DNA of 64,000 bases from Methylovirgula ligni. Lineage in GTDB: Bacteria > Pseudomonadota > Alphaproteobacteria > Rhizobiales > Beijerinckiaceae. Where the stretch lies: positions 1,240,001 to 1,304,000 of the forward strand of contig NZ_CP025086.1 of NCBI RefSeq assembly GCF_004135935.1, read 5' to 3'. The position numbers were made by a program, and so were the translations under genes. How positions within the stretch are numbered: position 1 is the stretch's first letter; each line of letters opens with the position of its first letter. Below the pieces are notes generated by a model. It was not told the origin of the DNA. It searched no databases and saw nothing but the letters and a program-made list of their open reading frames with translations. This document shows, in pieces, positions 39,280-49,197 of this stretch.

Positions 39280-39831
39280 ATGGCTGAGGCGCAGGGCATC
39301 CGCTCGCTGCTGGTGATCGGCGGCGCCCGCAGCGGCAAGAGCCGCTACGCGCAGATGGCGGCGGAGCGATCCGGCAAAAAGCCGGTGTTGATCGCAACCG
39401 GCGAGGCGAAAGACGCGGAAATGGCGGCGCGGATCGCCGCGCATCAGGCGGAACGCGGGTCACACTGGTGCACGATCGAGGCGCCGCTGGCGCTTGGCGA
39501 TGCCCTGAAGGCCGCGGCGGCGCCTAGCACGATCGTCCTCGTCGATTGCCTGACGCTGTGGCTGTCCAACCTGATGCTGGCCGGCGGCGATGCGGCGGCG
39601 GAAGGACAGCACCTCGCGGACGTCATAGCCACCCTCGCGGGGCCGGTGATTTTCGTTTCGAACGAGGTCGGGTCCGGCATCGTGCCGGATAATATTCTGG
39701 CGCGCCGATTTCAGGATGCCCAAGGGCGGTTGAACCAGACGATCGCTGCGGCTTGCGATAGTGTCGTTCTGGTCGCTGCGGGTCTGCCGCTGACGTTGAA
39801 GCCGTCCGCCCATAGCGCATCAATTTTGTAG
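39280..39831 (+). CDS. cobU: Adenosylcobinamide kinase/adenosylcobinamide-phosphate guanylyltransferase
   Basis: 183 residues from the ATG at 39280 (GTG at 39274 possible). P-loop [21 protein letters not shown], then [46 protein letters not shown] and [24 protein letters not shown], the complete CobU/CobP pattern. It activates cobinamide for B12 assembly. No other cob gene is adjacent, and no B12 riboswitch was seen in the short upstream gap. Confidence 0.93.
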   Translation: MAEAQGIRSLLVIGGARSGKSRYAQMAAERSGKKPVLIATGEAKDAEMAARIAAHQAERGSHWCTIEAPLALGDALKAAAAPSTIVLVDCLTLWLSNLMLAGGDAAAEGQHLADVIATLAGPVIFVSNEVGSGIVPDNILARRFQDAQGRLNQTIAAACDSVVLVAAGLPLTLKPSAHSASIL

Positions 39832-39914
39832 ACTTCACGCGCCGCGCAAATCTCATTGCACCCTCCAGATCGAGGGATTATGAGCGCTGGAATGTAAATT
39901 GGAGCCTATCACAG

Positions 39915-40832
39915 GTGCTCACTGTAAATAGAGCTTTGACCCCGCATCTGCGCCGGCTCGAAGCCGAATCGATCTTCATCATCCGCGAGGTCGTGGCGGA
40001 ATTCGCCAAGCCCGTGATGCTCTATTCGATCGGCAAGGATTCCGGCGTCATGCTGCATCTGGCGCAGAAGGCCTTCTATCCCGGCAAGCTGCCCTTTCCC
40101 CTCCTGCACGTCGACACGACCTGGAAGTTCAAGGAGATGATCACTTTCCGCGACGCCACGGCAAAGCGGCTCGGGGTCGATCTCATCGTTCACACCAACG
40201 AGGAGGGGCTGAGGCGCGGCATTTCCCCGGTCGCGTCCGGTTCGGCCTTGCACACTCAGGTGATGAAGACCGAGGCGCTGCGCCAGGCGCTCGACAAATA
40301 CGGCTTCGACGCGGCTTTCGGCGGCGCCCGCCGCGATGAGGAAAAGAGCCGCGCCAAGGAGCGGATTTTCTCGCATCGTTCGACGACGCACGCCTGGGAC
40401 CCGCGCAATCAGCGCCCGGAGCTTTGGCGGCTCTTCAACACACGGATCAAGCCGGGCGAATCGATGCGCGTCTTTCCGCTGTCGAACTGGACCGAGCGAG
40501 ACATCTGGGACTATACGGCCGCCGAATCCATTCCCGTTGTGCCGCTCTATTTTGCCAAGGAACGCCCGGTGGTCGAGCGCGACGGCACGCTGATCATGGT
40601 CGATGACGAGCGGCTGCCGCTCAAGGCGGGCGAGACGCCGCGTCTGGAGCGTGTCCGCTTCCGCACCCTCGGCTGCTATCCGCTCTCTGGCGCGATCCGC
40701 TCCGATGCCGATACACTCGCGGCGATCATCGACGAGATGCGCACCGCCAATACCTCGGAGCGTCAAGGCCGGCTCATCGACCACGATGAATCCGGCTCGA
40801 TGGAAAAGAAAAAACGCGAAGGCTATTTTTGA
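39915..40832 (+). CDS. cysD: Sulfate adenylyltransferase subunit 2
   Basis: 305 residues starting at GTG 39915. PP-loop [79 protein letters not shown]; and a C-terminal [19 protein letters not shown], all CysD. Forms APS with CysN for sulfate activation. Its stop overlaps the cysNC start by 4 bases. Confidence 0.96.
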   Translation: MLTVNRALTPHLRRLEAESIFIIREVVAEFAKPVMLYSIGKDSGVMLHLAQKAFYPGKLPFPLLHVDTTWKFKEMITFRDATAKRLGVDLIVHTNEEGLRRGISPVASGSALHTQVMKTEALRQALDKYGFDAAFGGARRDEEKSRAKERIFSHRSTTHAWDPRNQRPELWRLFNTRIKPGESMRVFPLSNWTERDIWDYTAAESIPVVPLYFAKERPVVERDGTLIMVDDERLPLKAGETPRLERVRFRTLGCYPLSGAIRSDADTLAAIIDEMRTANTSERQGRLIDHDESGSMEKKKREGYF

Positions 40833-42772
40833 TGGGCGAACGGGTCGAAGTCGGAGCCGGGATCGGAGTTTTGGCGCGCGACGAGGGGATAGCCTCACCG
40901 CGCAATCTGCCGACGCTGCGGTTTCTGACCTGCGGCTCGGTCGACGACGGCAAATCGACCCTGATCGGCCGCCTGCTCTACGATCAGCAGCTCATTCTCG
41001 ATGACCAGCTTGCCGCGCTCGAACGCGATTCGAAAAAGCACGGCACGGTCGGCAAGGACATCGATTTTGCCTTGCTGGTCGACGGTCTTGAGGCCGAGCG
41101 CGAGCAGGGCATCACCATCGATGTTGCCTATCGCGCCTTCTCGACGGCGCGGCGCTCCTTCATCGTCGCCGATACGCCGGGCCATGAGCAATATACCCGC
41201 AACATGGCGACCGGCGCCTCGAATTGCGATCTCGCCATCCTGCTCGTCGATGCCCGCAAGGGCCTGCTGGCGCAGACGCACCGTCACGCGGCCATCGTGT
41301 CGCTGCTCGGCATCCGCCATGTCGTGCTGGCGGTGAACAAGTTCGATCTCGTCGATTACGATCAGGCGGTCTTCGACAAGATTGTCGCCGAATTCGGAGT
41401 CTTCGCGGCGAAGCTTGGTTTTGTCACGCTGCAACCCATTCCGATTTCGGCGCGGTTCGGCGAAAATATATCGGACAAGAGCGACAGGACGCCTTGGTAT
41501 CTCGGGCCGCCGCTGATCGACTATCTCGAAACCATCGAGGTCGAAGAGGATTTGAGCGGCCGGCCGTTCCGCATGCCGGTGCAGGCCGTCAACCGGCCGC
41601 ATCTCGATTTCCGCGGCTTTTGCGGCACCATCGCCTCCGGCACGATCCGCCCCGGCGATCCGGTGACGGTGGCGGTCTCGGGCCGCGCTTCGCATGTCGC
41701 GCGCATCGTCACCGCCGACGGCGATTTGCCGAGCGCCGGGGCGGGCGATGCCGTGACGTTGACACTCGCGGATGAAATCGACGTCGGCCGCGGCGACATC
41801 CTGGTGACACCGCAGGCGCGTCCCGAGGTTGTCGATCAATTCGCCGCGACGCTCATCTGGATGAGCGATGAGACGCTGCTGCCCGGCCGCTCCTACCTCA
41901 TGAAGATCGGCACCCGCTCGTTGCCGGTCTCGGTCACGAGCGTGAAATACCGGCTCGACGTGACGAGTCTCGGCGAACTGCCCGCCAAATCGCTGGCGCT
42001 CAACGAAGTCGGCTGCTGCAACCTTGCCGCGACGGCGCCGATCGCGCTCGATCCGTACAAGGAGAATCGCACCACAGGCGCCTTCATCCTGATCGACCGT
42101 TATACCAATGCGACCGTGGCGGCCGGGCTCATCGCCTACGGCCTGCGGCGCGCCACCAATGTCCATGTCCAGGACTTGACCATCACGCGCGAGGCGCGGG
42201 CGCGGCTGAAGCATCAGACCCCGACCGTGCTCTGGTTCACCGGCCTTTCCGGCTCGGGCAAATCGACCATTGCCAACCTGCTCGAAACGCAGCTTCATTC
42301 CCGCGGCGTCCATACTATCCTGCTCGATGGCGATAACATCCGCCACGGGCTGAACAAGGATCTTAGCTTCACTGAGGCCGATCGAGTCGAGAACATCCGC
42401 CGCATTGGCGAGGTGGCGAAGCTGATGACCGACGCGGGGCTGATCGTTCTCTGCGCCTTTATCTCGCCCTTTGCTGCCGACCGCCGAATGGTGCGCGAAC
42501 TCGTGCACGAGGGTGAATTCGTCGAGATTTTCGTCGATACGCCGCTTGAAGATTGTATCGCGCGCGATTCCAAGGGCCTCTACAAGAAGGCGCTGGCCGG
42601 CGAGATCAAGAATTTCACCGGCATCGATCAGGTTTATGAGCCGCCGGAAAAGCCGGAGTTGATACTCGGGCGCGGGGCGACGCCGGCACAGTCGGCGGCG
42701 CAGGTCATCACTTATCTTCTCGCGCATCAGCATATCGAACGGTTCGACGATTCCGGCGACTGGTCGATCTGA
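40829..42772 (+). CDS. cysNC: Bifunctional sulfate adenylyltransferase subunit 1/adenylylsulfate kinase
   Basis: 647 residues, a CysN-CysC fusion. GTPase domain: G1 in [19 protein letters not shown]3 in [18 protein letters not shown]4 NKFD; EF-Tu-like domains to about residue 450. CysC from ~455: Walker [46 protein letters not shown], then [21 protein letters not shown]. It drives APS synthesis and makes PAPS. No cysH or reductase gene is in the window. Confidence 0.95.
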   Translation: MMGERVEVGAGIGVLARDEGIASPRNLPTLRFLTCGSVDDGKSTLIGRLLYDQQLILDDQLAALERDSKKHGTVGKDIDFALLVDGLEAEREQGITIDVAYRAFSTARRSFIVADTPGHEQYTRNMATGASNCDLAILLVDARKGLLAQTHRHAAIVSLLGIRHVVLAVNKFDLVDYDQAVFDKIVAEFGVFAAKLGFVTLQPIPISARFGENISDKSDRTPWYLGPPLIDYLETIEVEEDLSGRPFRMPVQAVNRPHLDFRGFCGTIASGTIRPGDPVTVAVSGRASHVARIVTADGDLPSAGAGDAVTLTLADEIDVGRGDILVTPQARPEVVDQFAATLIWMSDETLLPGRSYLMKIGTRSLPVSVTSVKYRLDVTSLGELPAKSLALNEVGCCNLAATAPIALDPYKENRTTGAFILIDRYTNATVAAGLIAYGLRRATNVHVQDLTITREARARLKHQTPTVLWFTGLSGSGKSTIANLLETQLHSRGVHTILLDGDNIRHGLNKDLSFTEADRVENIRRIGEVAKLMTDAGLIVLCAFISPFAADRRMVRELVHEGEFVEIFVDTPLEDCIARDSKGLYKKALAGEIKNFTGIDQVYEPPEKPELILGRGATPAQSAAQVITYLLAHQHIERFDDSGDWSI

Positions 42773-43180
42773 AGCGGCGGCCGCGCTTTCCGTTTATCCA
42801 CTGTTTTCGCGGCCGATTTGCACAAGTTTCGGGCAAGTGTGCGCCACGGTAGCCGGTGCCGCGGCGGCAAAGCCTCCCTCTCTCCAAGGCTGAACGAATC
42901 GCCGTGCCGGTGCCAGGCGGCGTGGCGGCGCAAGAGCGCATGATGACTTTGTCCGCGTTATCCCCGTCGTCACGATGTTGCAGAATCACCGGACGATGTG
43001 ATTCAGTTTCAAGCGTTGGCGAATGAGTCGCGCCGCCCCGAGCGGCGCAATAGTCGCGCTGCCGTGGCGGGCATCGAGCGAAGCGTAATGTTGCCGTGTG
43101 TGAGCCGCCACGGGGAGCTTCCCCGCAGCGTTTGAAATTTGATCGCGGCTCTCCGCCGCGAAGGGGCCCAGGGCAAAAGC
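42773..43180. other. 408-base region without a gene, upstream of the YbjN gene
   Basis: No convincing reading frame on either strand. It holds partly repeated GC-rich segments (GCCGGTGCC near 42853 and 42908) and a hairpin GCGCCGC / GCGGCGC at 43030-43048 with no T-tract. A leader or promoter for the YbjN-proC pair is likely in the right half. Nothing recognisable as a riboswitch or small RNA was found. Confidence 0.4.
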
Positions 43181-43687
43181 ATGTCGCTCTCGCAAATTGA
43201 ACTTCCCCAGATTGAAACCCAGAATCCCGTCGATCAGATCGAAAAAATCGCCCTCCGCAATCAATGGGCTTACGACCGCGACGACGAGGATGAAATCTCG
43301 ATCGCGGTTACCGGCACCTGGACCGATTACAACATCGCTTTCACCTGGCTCTCCGATATCGAGGCGCTGCATGTTGCCTGCGCCTTCGATCTCAAGGTGC
43401 CGCAGGCCCGGCGCGGCGATGCGCTGGCCTTGATCGCGCTGATCAATGAGCAACTCTGGATCGGCCATTTCGACGTCTGGCCGCAGGATGGCGTCGTCAT
43501 GTTCCGCCATTCCATCCTGCTCACCGGCGGCGCGGTCCTCAACACCAGCCAATGCGAGGCGGCTTTGAGCAATGCGGTCACCGCCTGCGAGCGCTATTAT
43601 CAAGCCTTCCAGTTCGTGGTCTGGGCCGGCAAGGGTGGCCGCGAGGCGCTCGAAACCGCCCTGCTCGAAACCAAAGGCGAAGCTTGA
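43181..43687 (+). CDS. YbjN domain-containing protein
   Basis: 168 residues from the ATG at 43181. WTDYNIAFTWLSDIEALHVACAFDLKVP and EQLWIGHFDVWPQDGVVMFRHSILLTGG..LNTSQCEAAL are YbjN-family features (structurally related to CesT/type III chaperone folds). Function in bacteria is unclear; a stress or membrane-related role is proposed for E. coli YbjN. One base before the proC start, so the two are coupled. Confidence 0.83.
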   Translation: MSLSQIELPQIETQNPVDQIEKIALRNQWAYDRDDEDEISIAVTGTWTDYNIAFTWLSDIEALHVACAFDLKVPQARRGDALALIALINEQLWIGHFDVWPQDGVVMFRHSILLTGGAVLNTSQCEAALSNAVTACERYYQAFQFVVWAGKGGREALETALLETKGEA

Positions 43688-43688
43688 G

Positions 43689-44516
43689 ATGACGATCTCC
43701 GGCGGGGGCGATTTCCCCGCCTCGCTGCTTCTCGTCGGCGCGGGCCGGATGGGCAGCGCCCTGCTGCAAGGCTGGCTTAAGCTCGGGCTCGATCCCGGCG
43801 GGGTTCACGTCCTCGATCCCGCGCCGTCGCCGGAATTGCAGGCTTTCTGCACGACGGTCGGTGTCAAGCTTGGCGTTCCCGCGACTCCGCCCGAAGTCCT
43901 GGTTCTCGCGATCAAGCCGCAGACTCTCGCCAGCGCCGCGCCTGCGCTCGTGTCGCTCGCGGCGCCGACGACGCTCGTCATCTCGATCCTCGCGGGCAAG
44001 ACGCTGAAGACACTCGCCGATCATTTGCCTTCGGCCGGCGCTTTCGTCCGCGCCATGCCCAATTTGCCGGCCGCGATCGGCGCGGGGATCACCGGCGCCG
44101 TCGCCGATCCCGCCGTGACGCCAGAACAAAAGCGCAAGGCTGACGCGCTGCTCGCCGCTGGCGGCCGCGTCGAATGGCTCGGCGATGAAGACCTGATCGA
44201 CGCGGTCACAGCGGTTTCCGGCTCCGGCCCGGCCTATGTCTTCTACCTCGCCGAATGCCTCGCCGAAGCCGGCATCGTCGAGGGTCTGCCGCCAGCGGTC
44301 GCAGAACGCCTCGCCCGCGCGACCATCGAAGGTGCTGGCGCGCTGCTCGCCGCGCTGCCTGAGGTGGCGGCGGCCAAATTGCGCGCCGATGTCACGTCGC
44401 CGGGCGGCACCACGGAGGCCGCGCTGGCCGAATTGAAGGGCGGCGATGCGTTGCCGAAGCTGATCGCTCGTGCTGTGGCGGCGGCGCGCAAGCGGGCGCA
44501 GCAATTGTCCGGCTGA
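43689..44516 (+). CDS. proC: Pyrroline-5-carboxylate reductase
   Basis: 275 residues from the ATG at 43689. Rossmann motif SLLLVGAGRMGSALLQGWL; VLAIKPQTLA; RAMPNLPAAIGAG; VTAVSGSGPAYVFYLAE and LRADVTSPGGTTEAAL, in ProC order. Last step of proline synthesis. It starts 1 base after the YbjN stop. Confidence 0.96.
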   Translation: MTISGGGDFPASLLLVGAGRMGSALLQGWLKLGLDPGGVHVLDPAPSPELQAFCTTVGVKLGVPATPPEVLVLAIKPQTLASAAPALVSLAAPTTLVISILAGKTLKTLADHLPSAGAFVRAMPNLPAAIGAGITGAVADPAVTPEQKRKADALLAAGGRVEWLGDEDLIDAVTAVSGSGPAYVFYLAECLAEAGIVEGLPPAVAERLARATIEGAGALLAALPEVAAAKLRADVTSPGGTTEAALAELKGGDALPKLIARAVAAARKRAQQLSG

Positions 44517-44616
44517 GCCGTTTTTCGATCTGTCGTGCCGCGCTTGACTGACGGCCCGCGAGCACTAGTCTCCCCCGGCCAAGGTTCGGCGCAAGAGTTC
44601 GGCGGAGGAGGCGGAA

Positions 44617-45324
44617 ATGGCTAAAGGATCGGGATCGAGCCAGGACTCCGCGCCCGCATCGGCGCGCGACGCGATCATTGCCGCCTTGCTGGAGCTCGCC
44701 GGCGAACGGCACTGGGAAGATATTCCGATCACCGACATTGCGGCACGCGCCAATGTCTCGCTGTCGACCTTCCGCGAGTTCTTCCCGTCGAAGGGCGCGG
44801 TGCTCGCGGCCTTCACCCGCAAGATCGACAAGATCGTGCTCGACGGCAGCGGCCCGCCCAAGGCGGATGAAGCGCCGAAGGACCGGCTCTCCGAGGTTCT
44901 GCTGCGCCGGCTCGATGCTTTGAAGCCCTATCGGCCGGGTCTTGAGAGCATCAGCGAATGGAGCCTGCGCGATCCCTTTGGTGCTGCCGCGCTCAACCGT
45001 GAAACGGTCAATTCCATGCGCTTCATGCTGGAAGCGGCGGGCATCGATTCCGAAGGCCCCGTCGGCGTCGTCAAATTGCAGGGCCTCGCCTTCGCCTGGC
45101 GGCACGTGCTGACGACGTGGTTCACCGACGACAGCCCTGATCTCGCCGCGACGAAGACGGTCCTCGAGCACGAGCTCAGCCGTGGCAGTTCGGTGCTGGC
45201 GCGCGTCGAGGATGTCGGCCGCCTGACCGCGCCTTTGTTCTCGATCGCCCGCTCGTTTCTCGACCGCCGCCGTTCGAGCTTGCATGAGACGGGCGGGGAC
45301 GACAACACGCCGACCGCTTTCTGA
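44617..45324 (+). CDS. TetR family transcriptional regulator
   Basis: 235 residues. The N-terminal HTH is WEDIPITDIAARANVSLSTFREFFPSKGAVLAAF; the C-terminal domain has SISEWSLRDPFG and AFAWRHVLTTWF. No obvious target adjoins it: proC is upstream on the same strand, and the sensor kinase gene converges. Assigned to the broad family only. Confidence 0.82.
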   Translation: MAKGSGSSQDSAPASARDAIIAALLELAGERHWEDIPITDIAARANVSLSTFREFFPSKGAVLAAFTRKIDKIVLDGSGPPKADEAPKDRLSEVLLRRLDALKPYRPGLESISEWSLRDPFGAAALNRETVNSMRFMLEAAGIDSEGPVGVVKLQGLAFAWRHVLTTWFTDDSPDLAATKTVLEHELSRGSSVLARVEDVGRLTAPLFSIARSFLDRRRSSLHETGGDDNTPTAF

Positions 45325-45370
45325 ACTGAAACCGGCCGCGCACTTTTCAGTCTGATGCTCTCGGCCGTCT
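45325..45370. repeat. Short, truncated family-1 palindrome between two convergent genes
   Basis: CTGAAACCGGCCGCGCACTT TTCAGTCTGATGCTCT resembles one arm of the copies at 29764 and 53149 (..CACTTTTCGGTC..GATGCTCTAG) but lacks the second arm. The match is weaker than at the other sites. Confidence 0.4.
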
Positions 45371-46751
45371 AGACCGGCACGCGCACCGTCGCGCGCAGGC
45401 CGCCGAGGGGGCTGTCGCTGAGCGTAATATCGCCGCCATGCGAGCGGGCGATGTCGCGGGCGATGGCGAGGCCGAGGCCGGTGCCGCCCTGATCCTGATT
45501 GCGGGACGGGTCGAGCCGGAAGAAGGGGCGGAAGACGTCCTCGCGCCGCTCGGGCGGAATGCCCGGGCCGTTGTCGTCCACATTGACGGTGAGGAAGCGC
45601 TGGTCGCGGAAGGCCTCGACCTGCACCTTCTTGGCATGAACCAAGGCATTGCCGATAAGATTCGAAAGACAGCGCTTGAAAGCAGCGGGGCGAACAATGA
45701 CCTGCGGGTCGCCCTGGAGCGAGACGGCGATCTCCGCGCCGTGCCGCTCTGCCTCGCTTCGCAGCCCGGCGAGGAAATCCTGCATATCGATCTTCGCCGC
45801 GGCTTCGCCGGAATCGCCGCGCGCGAAGGCGAGATAGGCCTCCAGCATCCGCTGCATCTCGTCGATGTCTTTTTGCATGTCCTCGGCTTCCGGCGCCGTA
45901 CCCATCAGTGCGAGCGAGAGCTTGAAGCGTGTGAGGATGGTGCGCAGGTCGTGACTGACGCCGGTGAGCATTGCGGTGCGCTGTTCGATATTGCGCTCGA
46001 TCCGGCGCTTCATCTCGATGAAGGCATAGCCAGCGCGGCGGATTTCGCGCGCCCCTTGCGGGCGGAAATCCGCCTCACGGCCCATGCCGAAAGCCTCTGC
46101 CGCGTTCATCAATTGCACGATGGGCTTGATCTGGTTGCGCAGGAACGCCATCGCGACAACGATCAGCACGAAGGAGGTGCCGAGCATCCAAAGCAGAAAG
46201 ATATAGGAGTTCGCGGCATAGGCGGCGCTGCGATAGGCGACGACGCGCAGGATCGAGTTGTCGAGCAGGACGCGGATTTCGATGAGGTTCGAGCGGCCGA
46301 CCGTGTCGAGCCAGAAGGGCTTGTTGATCTGGCGGCTGATCTCCTTCGACAGCGCGCTGTCGACGATGGAGAAGAACGGCTTCGGCAAGGGCGGAGGTAG
46401 CGGGCCTTTCGGGATGAACTCGATATCGATGTTCATGCGCTGCTGGGCGATGCGCGTCAGCGTCTCGTCGTTTTTGTCTTGCGGATAGGAATTATGGATA
46501 TCGATGATCGCGGCGATATCCTGAACCAGAGCCGTCGAAAGCTGATGCGTGACGAGCTGCCAGTGCCGTTCGAGAAAGACGTAGGTCACGACGGTCTGCA
46601 AAATCACCATCGGCAGGATGACGATGAGCAGGGCGCGGGCATAAAGTCCCTTCGGCATGACCGACTTCAGCTTCTGCACGCAGCCGCGCCAGAGGGCGAG
46701 GGGCTTGCCCAGATAGTTCGGCAACGGTGGACGGGTCGGTGTTCGCATCAT
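45369..46751 (-). CDS. EnvZ-like sensor histidine kinase
   Basis: 460 residues. TM1 near residues 38-60 (ARALLIVILPMVILQTVVTYVF), a ~130-residue periplasmic part, TM2 (YIFLLWMLGTSFVLIVVAMAFL), HAMP, then HisKA with the phospho-His in TGVSHDLRTILTRFKLSLAL, and HATPase motifs (NLIGNAL, VDDNGPGIPPERREDVFRPFFRLD, GGTGLGLAIARDIARSHGGDI). Its start meets the stop of the response regulator at 46751, so the pair is one operon: MarR, regulator, kinase. Confidence 0.94.
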   Translation of the reverse strand: MMRTPTRPPLPNYLGKPLALWRGCVQKLKSVMPKGLYARALLIVILPMVILQTVVTYVFLERHWQLVTHQLSTALVQDIAAIIDIHNSYPQDKNDETLTRIAQQRMNIDIEFIPKGPLPPPLPKPFFSIVDSALSKEISRQINKPFWLDTVGRSNLIEIRVLLDNSILRVVAYRSAAYAANSYIFLLWMLGTSFVLIVVAMAFLRNQIKPIVQLMNAAEAFGMGREADFRPQGAREIRRAGYAFIEMKRRIERNIEQRTAMLTGVSHDLRTILTRFKLSLALMGTAPEAEDMQKDIDEMQRMLEAYLAFARGDSGEAAAKIDMQDFLAGLRSEAERHGAEIAVSLQGDPQVIVRPAAFKRCLSNLIGNALVHAKKVQVEAFRDQRFLTVNVDDNGPGIPPERREDVFRPFFRLDPSRNQDQGGTGLGLAIARDIARSHGGDITLSDSPLGGLRATVRVPV

Positions 46752-47506
46752 CAGCGGTCAATGAGAAGCCGGTAGCCGGCGCCCCGCACGGTCTGCAGGT
46801 GCAGCGGATTGGCGGGGTCGCGTTCGATTTTGTGACGCAGGCGGTTGACCTGAACATCCACCGTGCGCTCGTTGCCGGCGCCGCCGGGCCCGGCGAGTAC
46901 ATCGCGGGACACGGTTTCGCCGGGGCGCGCGGCCAGCAGACGCAACATATCGCGCTCGCGCTCGGTCAGGCGAACGATGTCCTCGCCACGCCGCAAGTCG
47001 CCACGATCCAGATCGAAGCTGAAGCCGCCGAAATGCACATGGGTGATCTGCGTCGCCGGCTCCGCCGGCTGTACCCGCCGCAGAATCGAGGCGATGCGCA
47101 GCGAGAGTTCGCGCGGTTCGAAGGGCTTGGGAAGAAAATCATCGACGCCTTTTTCGAACCCGGCGATGCGGTCCTCCGTCTCGGCTCTTGCGGTCAGCAT
47201 CAGGATCGGCACGCGGCCGCGCTCCGAATTGTCAGCACGCAAACGGGCGGCGAATTCGAGTCCGTTCTCGCCGGGCATCATGACGTCGAGGACAATGAGA
47301 TCGAAGGAGAAATTCTTGAGCGCCGCGTCGGCCTCCTCGGCATTTCCGGCGAGAGTGATGCGATACCCCTCCTGGCTGAGGTAGCGTTGCAGCAGAATGC
47401 GAATGCGCCGGTCGTCGTCGATGATCAGGAGATGCGCGGCATCGTCCGCCGGGATCGGCGTTTCGCTCTCGACGCTCGCGTCGCGCTCAAAATCAGGTTC
47501 GCTCAT
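46751..47506 (-). CDS. OmpR-family response regulator (PetR-type)
   Basis: 251 residues: receiver with acceptor Asp in FDLIVLDVMMPGENGLEF, and an OmpR/PhoB winged helix (RLTERERDMLRLLAARPGETVSRDVL, RTVDVQVNRLRHKIERDP). Its stop overlaps the kinase start, and its own start overlaps the MarR gene stop by 4 bases (47503-47506). The MarR-plus-regulator arrangement recalls petP-petR of Rhodobacter; the name is a context-based hint. Confidence 0.93.
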   Translation of the reverse strand: MSEPDFERDASVESETPIPADDAAHLLIIDDDRRIRILLQRYLSQEGYRITLAGNAEEADAALKNFSFDLIVLDVMMPGENGLEFAARLRADNSERGRVPILMLTARAETEDRIAGFEKGVDDFLPKPFEPRELSLRIASILRRVQPAEPATQITHVHFGGFSFDLDRGDLRRGEDIVRLTERERDMLRLLAARPGETVSRDVLAGPGGAGNERTVDVQVNRLRHKIERDPANPLHLQTVRGAGYRLLIDR

Positions 47507-48057
47507 AGCTCACGGCCAAGCGACTTGAGCCGGGCGCCGGAGGCCACCAGCGTTGCGACCTTCTCCTGCTCGCGCGGGTCGATCATGGCGAGCAGAAACG
47601 CAATTGCATCCGGGCGGGCATTCTTCTGCAAATGGCCGAAAACGCGCCGGAACCGCTGCGTTTGAAGCTTTGCAATATTGAGGGCCAGGGCGGTGCCGGT
47701 CTTCGTTGGGTAAAGCTGACGCTGCCGGCGGTCGATGACGCCGGCGCGTACTTCCACAAAGCCCTTATCGCGCAATTCCTTGAGTACGCGGTTGAGGCTC
47801 TGTTTTGTGATCTTCAAAATATCGAGAAGCTCGGCGATGGTGAGTCCCGGACGCCGGCTGACGAAATGCAGGACGCGGTGATGGGCGCGGCCAAAGCCGT
47901 AATTTTCGAGCAGCCGGTCGGCATCGCCGACAAAATCGCGATAGGCGAAAAACAGAAGTTCGATCAAATCGAACATCGGCTCCGTATCCGCTCCGTTTGC
48001 AGCTCGCGCCGCCGGGGGGCTGGGCTCGGCGGCTTTTCTCCGCGACGCTGATTCCAT
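47503..48057 (-). CDS. MarR family transcriptional regulator (PetP-type)
   Basis: 184 residues from the ATG at 48057; another possible start is 48117. The winged helix is GLTIAELLDILKITKQSLNRVLKELRDKGFVEVRAGVIDRRQRQLYPT, a clear MarR pattern. It is first in the operon MarR - response regulator - kinase and is divergent from the ilvE gene, with ~240 bases between. It may regulate itself or the two-component pair. Confidence 0.88.
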   Translation of the reverse strand: MESASRRKAAEPSPPAARAANGADTEPMFDLIELLFFAYRDFVGDADRLLENYGFGRAHHRVLHFVSRRPGLTIAELLDILKITKQSLNRVLKELRDKGFVEVRAGVIDRRQRQLYPTKTGTALALNIAKLQTQRFRRVFGHLQKNARPDAIAFLLAMIDPREQEKVATLVASGARLKSLGREL

Positions 48058-48300
48058 AAGCCGCCTTCCACGCCACCGATGCAATGACAGAACTGGGATG
48101 CCCATAGCACGCTGCAAGGACCGCGTCAGGCCCGGGCGAGGCTATTTAAGTCAGTGATATTGACATATTTCAGCGGGATTGCTAGCCGTCAAGTCGGCGT
48201 CCCTGCGCGAGAAGTGCCGTAAACTTTTTGCGCAGCGGCCCATTGGGAGTCAAAATGCGCCGTGCCGGCCATGCCCGGCCACGCGAGAGGAGATCCTGCC

Positions 48301-49188
48301 ATGTCGGTTTTGCCGTTCGACCAGCGTGATGGTTTCATCTGGATGAATGGTAGCCTCGTCCCGTGGCGCGAGGCGAAGCTGCATGTGCTCTCGCACGGCC
48401 TGCATTATGCCTCCTGCGTGTTCGAGGGCGAGCGCGCCTATGGCGGCCAGATTTTCAAATCGACGGAACATTCCGAGCGCTTCAGAAACTCCGCCAATGT
48501 GCTCGATTTCGAAATTCCCTATTCGGTCGCCGAGCTTGATGCGGCCAAACAGCTCGTCGTCGACAAGAACAATTTCACCGATTGCTATGTGCGGCCCGTC
48601 GCCTGGCGCGGCAGCGAGATGATGGCCGTCGCGGCGCAGAATTCGACGATCAATACGGCGATTGCGGTCTGGCCCTGGCCGAGCATGTTCAATGTCGCGG
48701 AGAAGATGAAGGGCATCCGTCTCGATATCGCCGAATATCGCCGGCCCGATCCGCGGACCGCGCCGACGGCGGCCAAGGCTGCCGGCCTCTATATGATCTG
48801 TACGATCTCCAAACATCGCGCGGAGCGGCGCGGCTATGCCGATGCGATGATGCTCGATTGGCAGGGCCGGGTCGCCGAATGTACCGGCGCCAATATCTTT
48901 TTCGCCGTGGATGGCGTGTTGCATACACCGATCGCCGATTGCTTCCTCGACGGGATCACGCGCCGCACGGTGATCGAACTGGCCCGCCGCCGCGGTATCG
49001 AGGTGATCGAGCGGCGCATTCAGCCCGAAGAACTGCCGAATTTCGAGGAATGCTTTCTCACCGGCACGGGTGCGGAAGTGACCCCGGTGTCCGAGATCGG
49101 CCCCTATACTTTCAAGCCTGGCGCACTCTCGCGCACATTTGTCGAGGATTATTCCGCCGAGGTGCGGCCGAAGCAGCAGGCGGCTTGA
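48301..49188 (+). CDS. ilvE: Branched-chain amino acid aminotransferase
   Basis: 295 residues from the ATG at 48301 (AGGAGA SD). Class IV fold: VPWREAKLHVLSHGLHYASCVFEGERAY, PLP-lysine region ICTISKHRAERRGYADAMMLD, GRVAECTGANIFF, DGITRRTVIELARRRGIEVIERRI, FLTGTGAEVTPV. Last step of Ile/Leu/Val synthesis. Convergent with the MgtC gene, stops ~10 bases apart. Confidence 0.94.
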   Translation: MSVLPFDQRDGFIWMNGSLVPWREAKLHVLSHGLHYASCVFEGERAYGGQIFKSTEHSERFRNSANVLDFEIPYSVAELDAAKQLVVDKNNFTDCYVRPVAWRGSEMMAVAAQNSTINTAIAVWPWPSMFNVAEKMKGIRLDIAEYRRPDPRTAPTAAKAAGLYMICTISKHRAERRGYADAMMLDWQGRVAECTGANIFFAVDGVLHTPIADCFLDGITRRTVIELARRRGIEVIERRIQPEELPNFEECFLTGTGAEVTPVSEIGPYTFKPGALSRTFVEDYSAEVRPKQQAA

Positions 49189-49197
49189 TCCAACGTT

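Noticed and set aside
42896-43004. Three GANTC (CcrM-type) sites upstream of the YbjN gene
   Set aside because: About the number expected by chance for the base composition, so no case for special methylation control.
43030-43048. GC hairpin upstream of the YbjN gene as a terminator
   Set aside because: No T-tract on either strand.
48150-48164. GTCA-N7-TGAC dyad in the MarR/ilvE gap
   Set aside because: Only four-base arms; too short to separate from chance.
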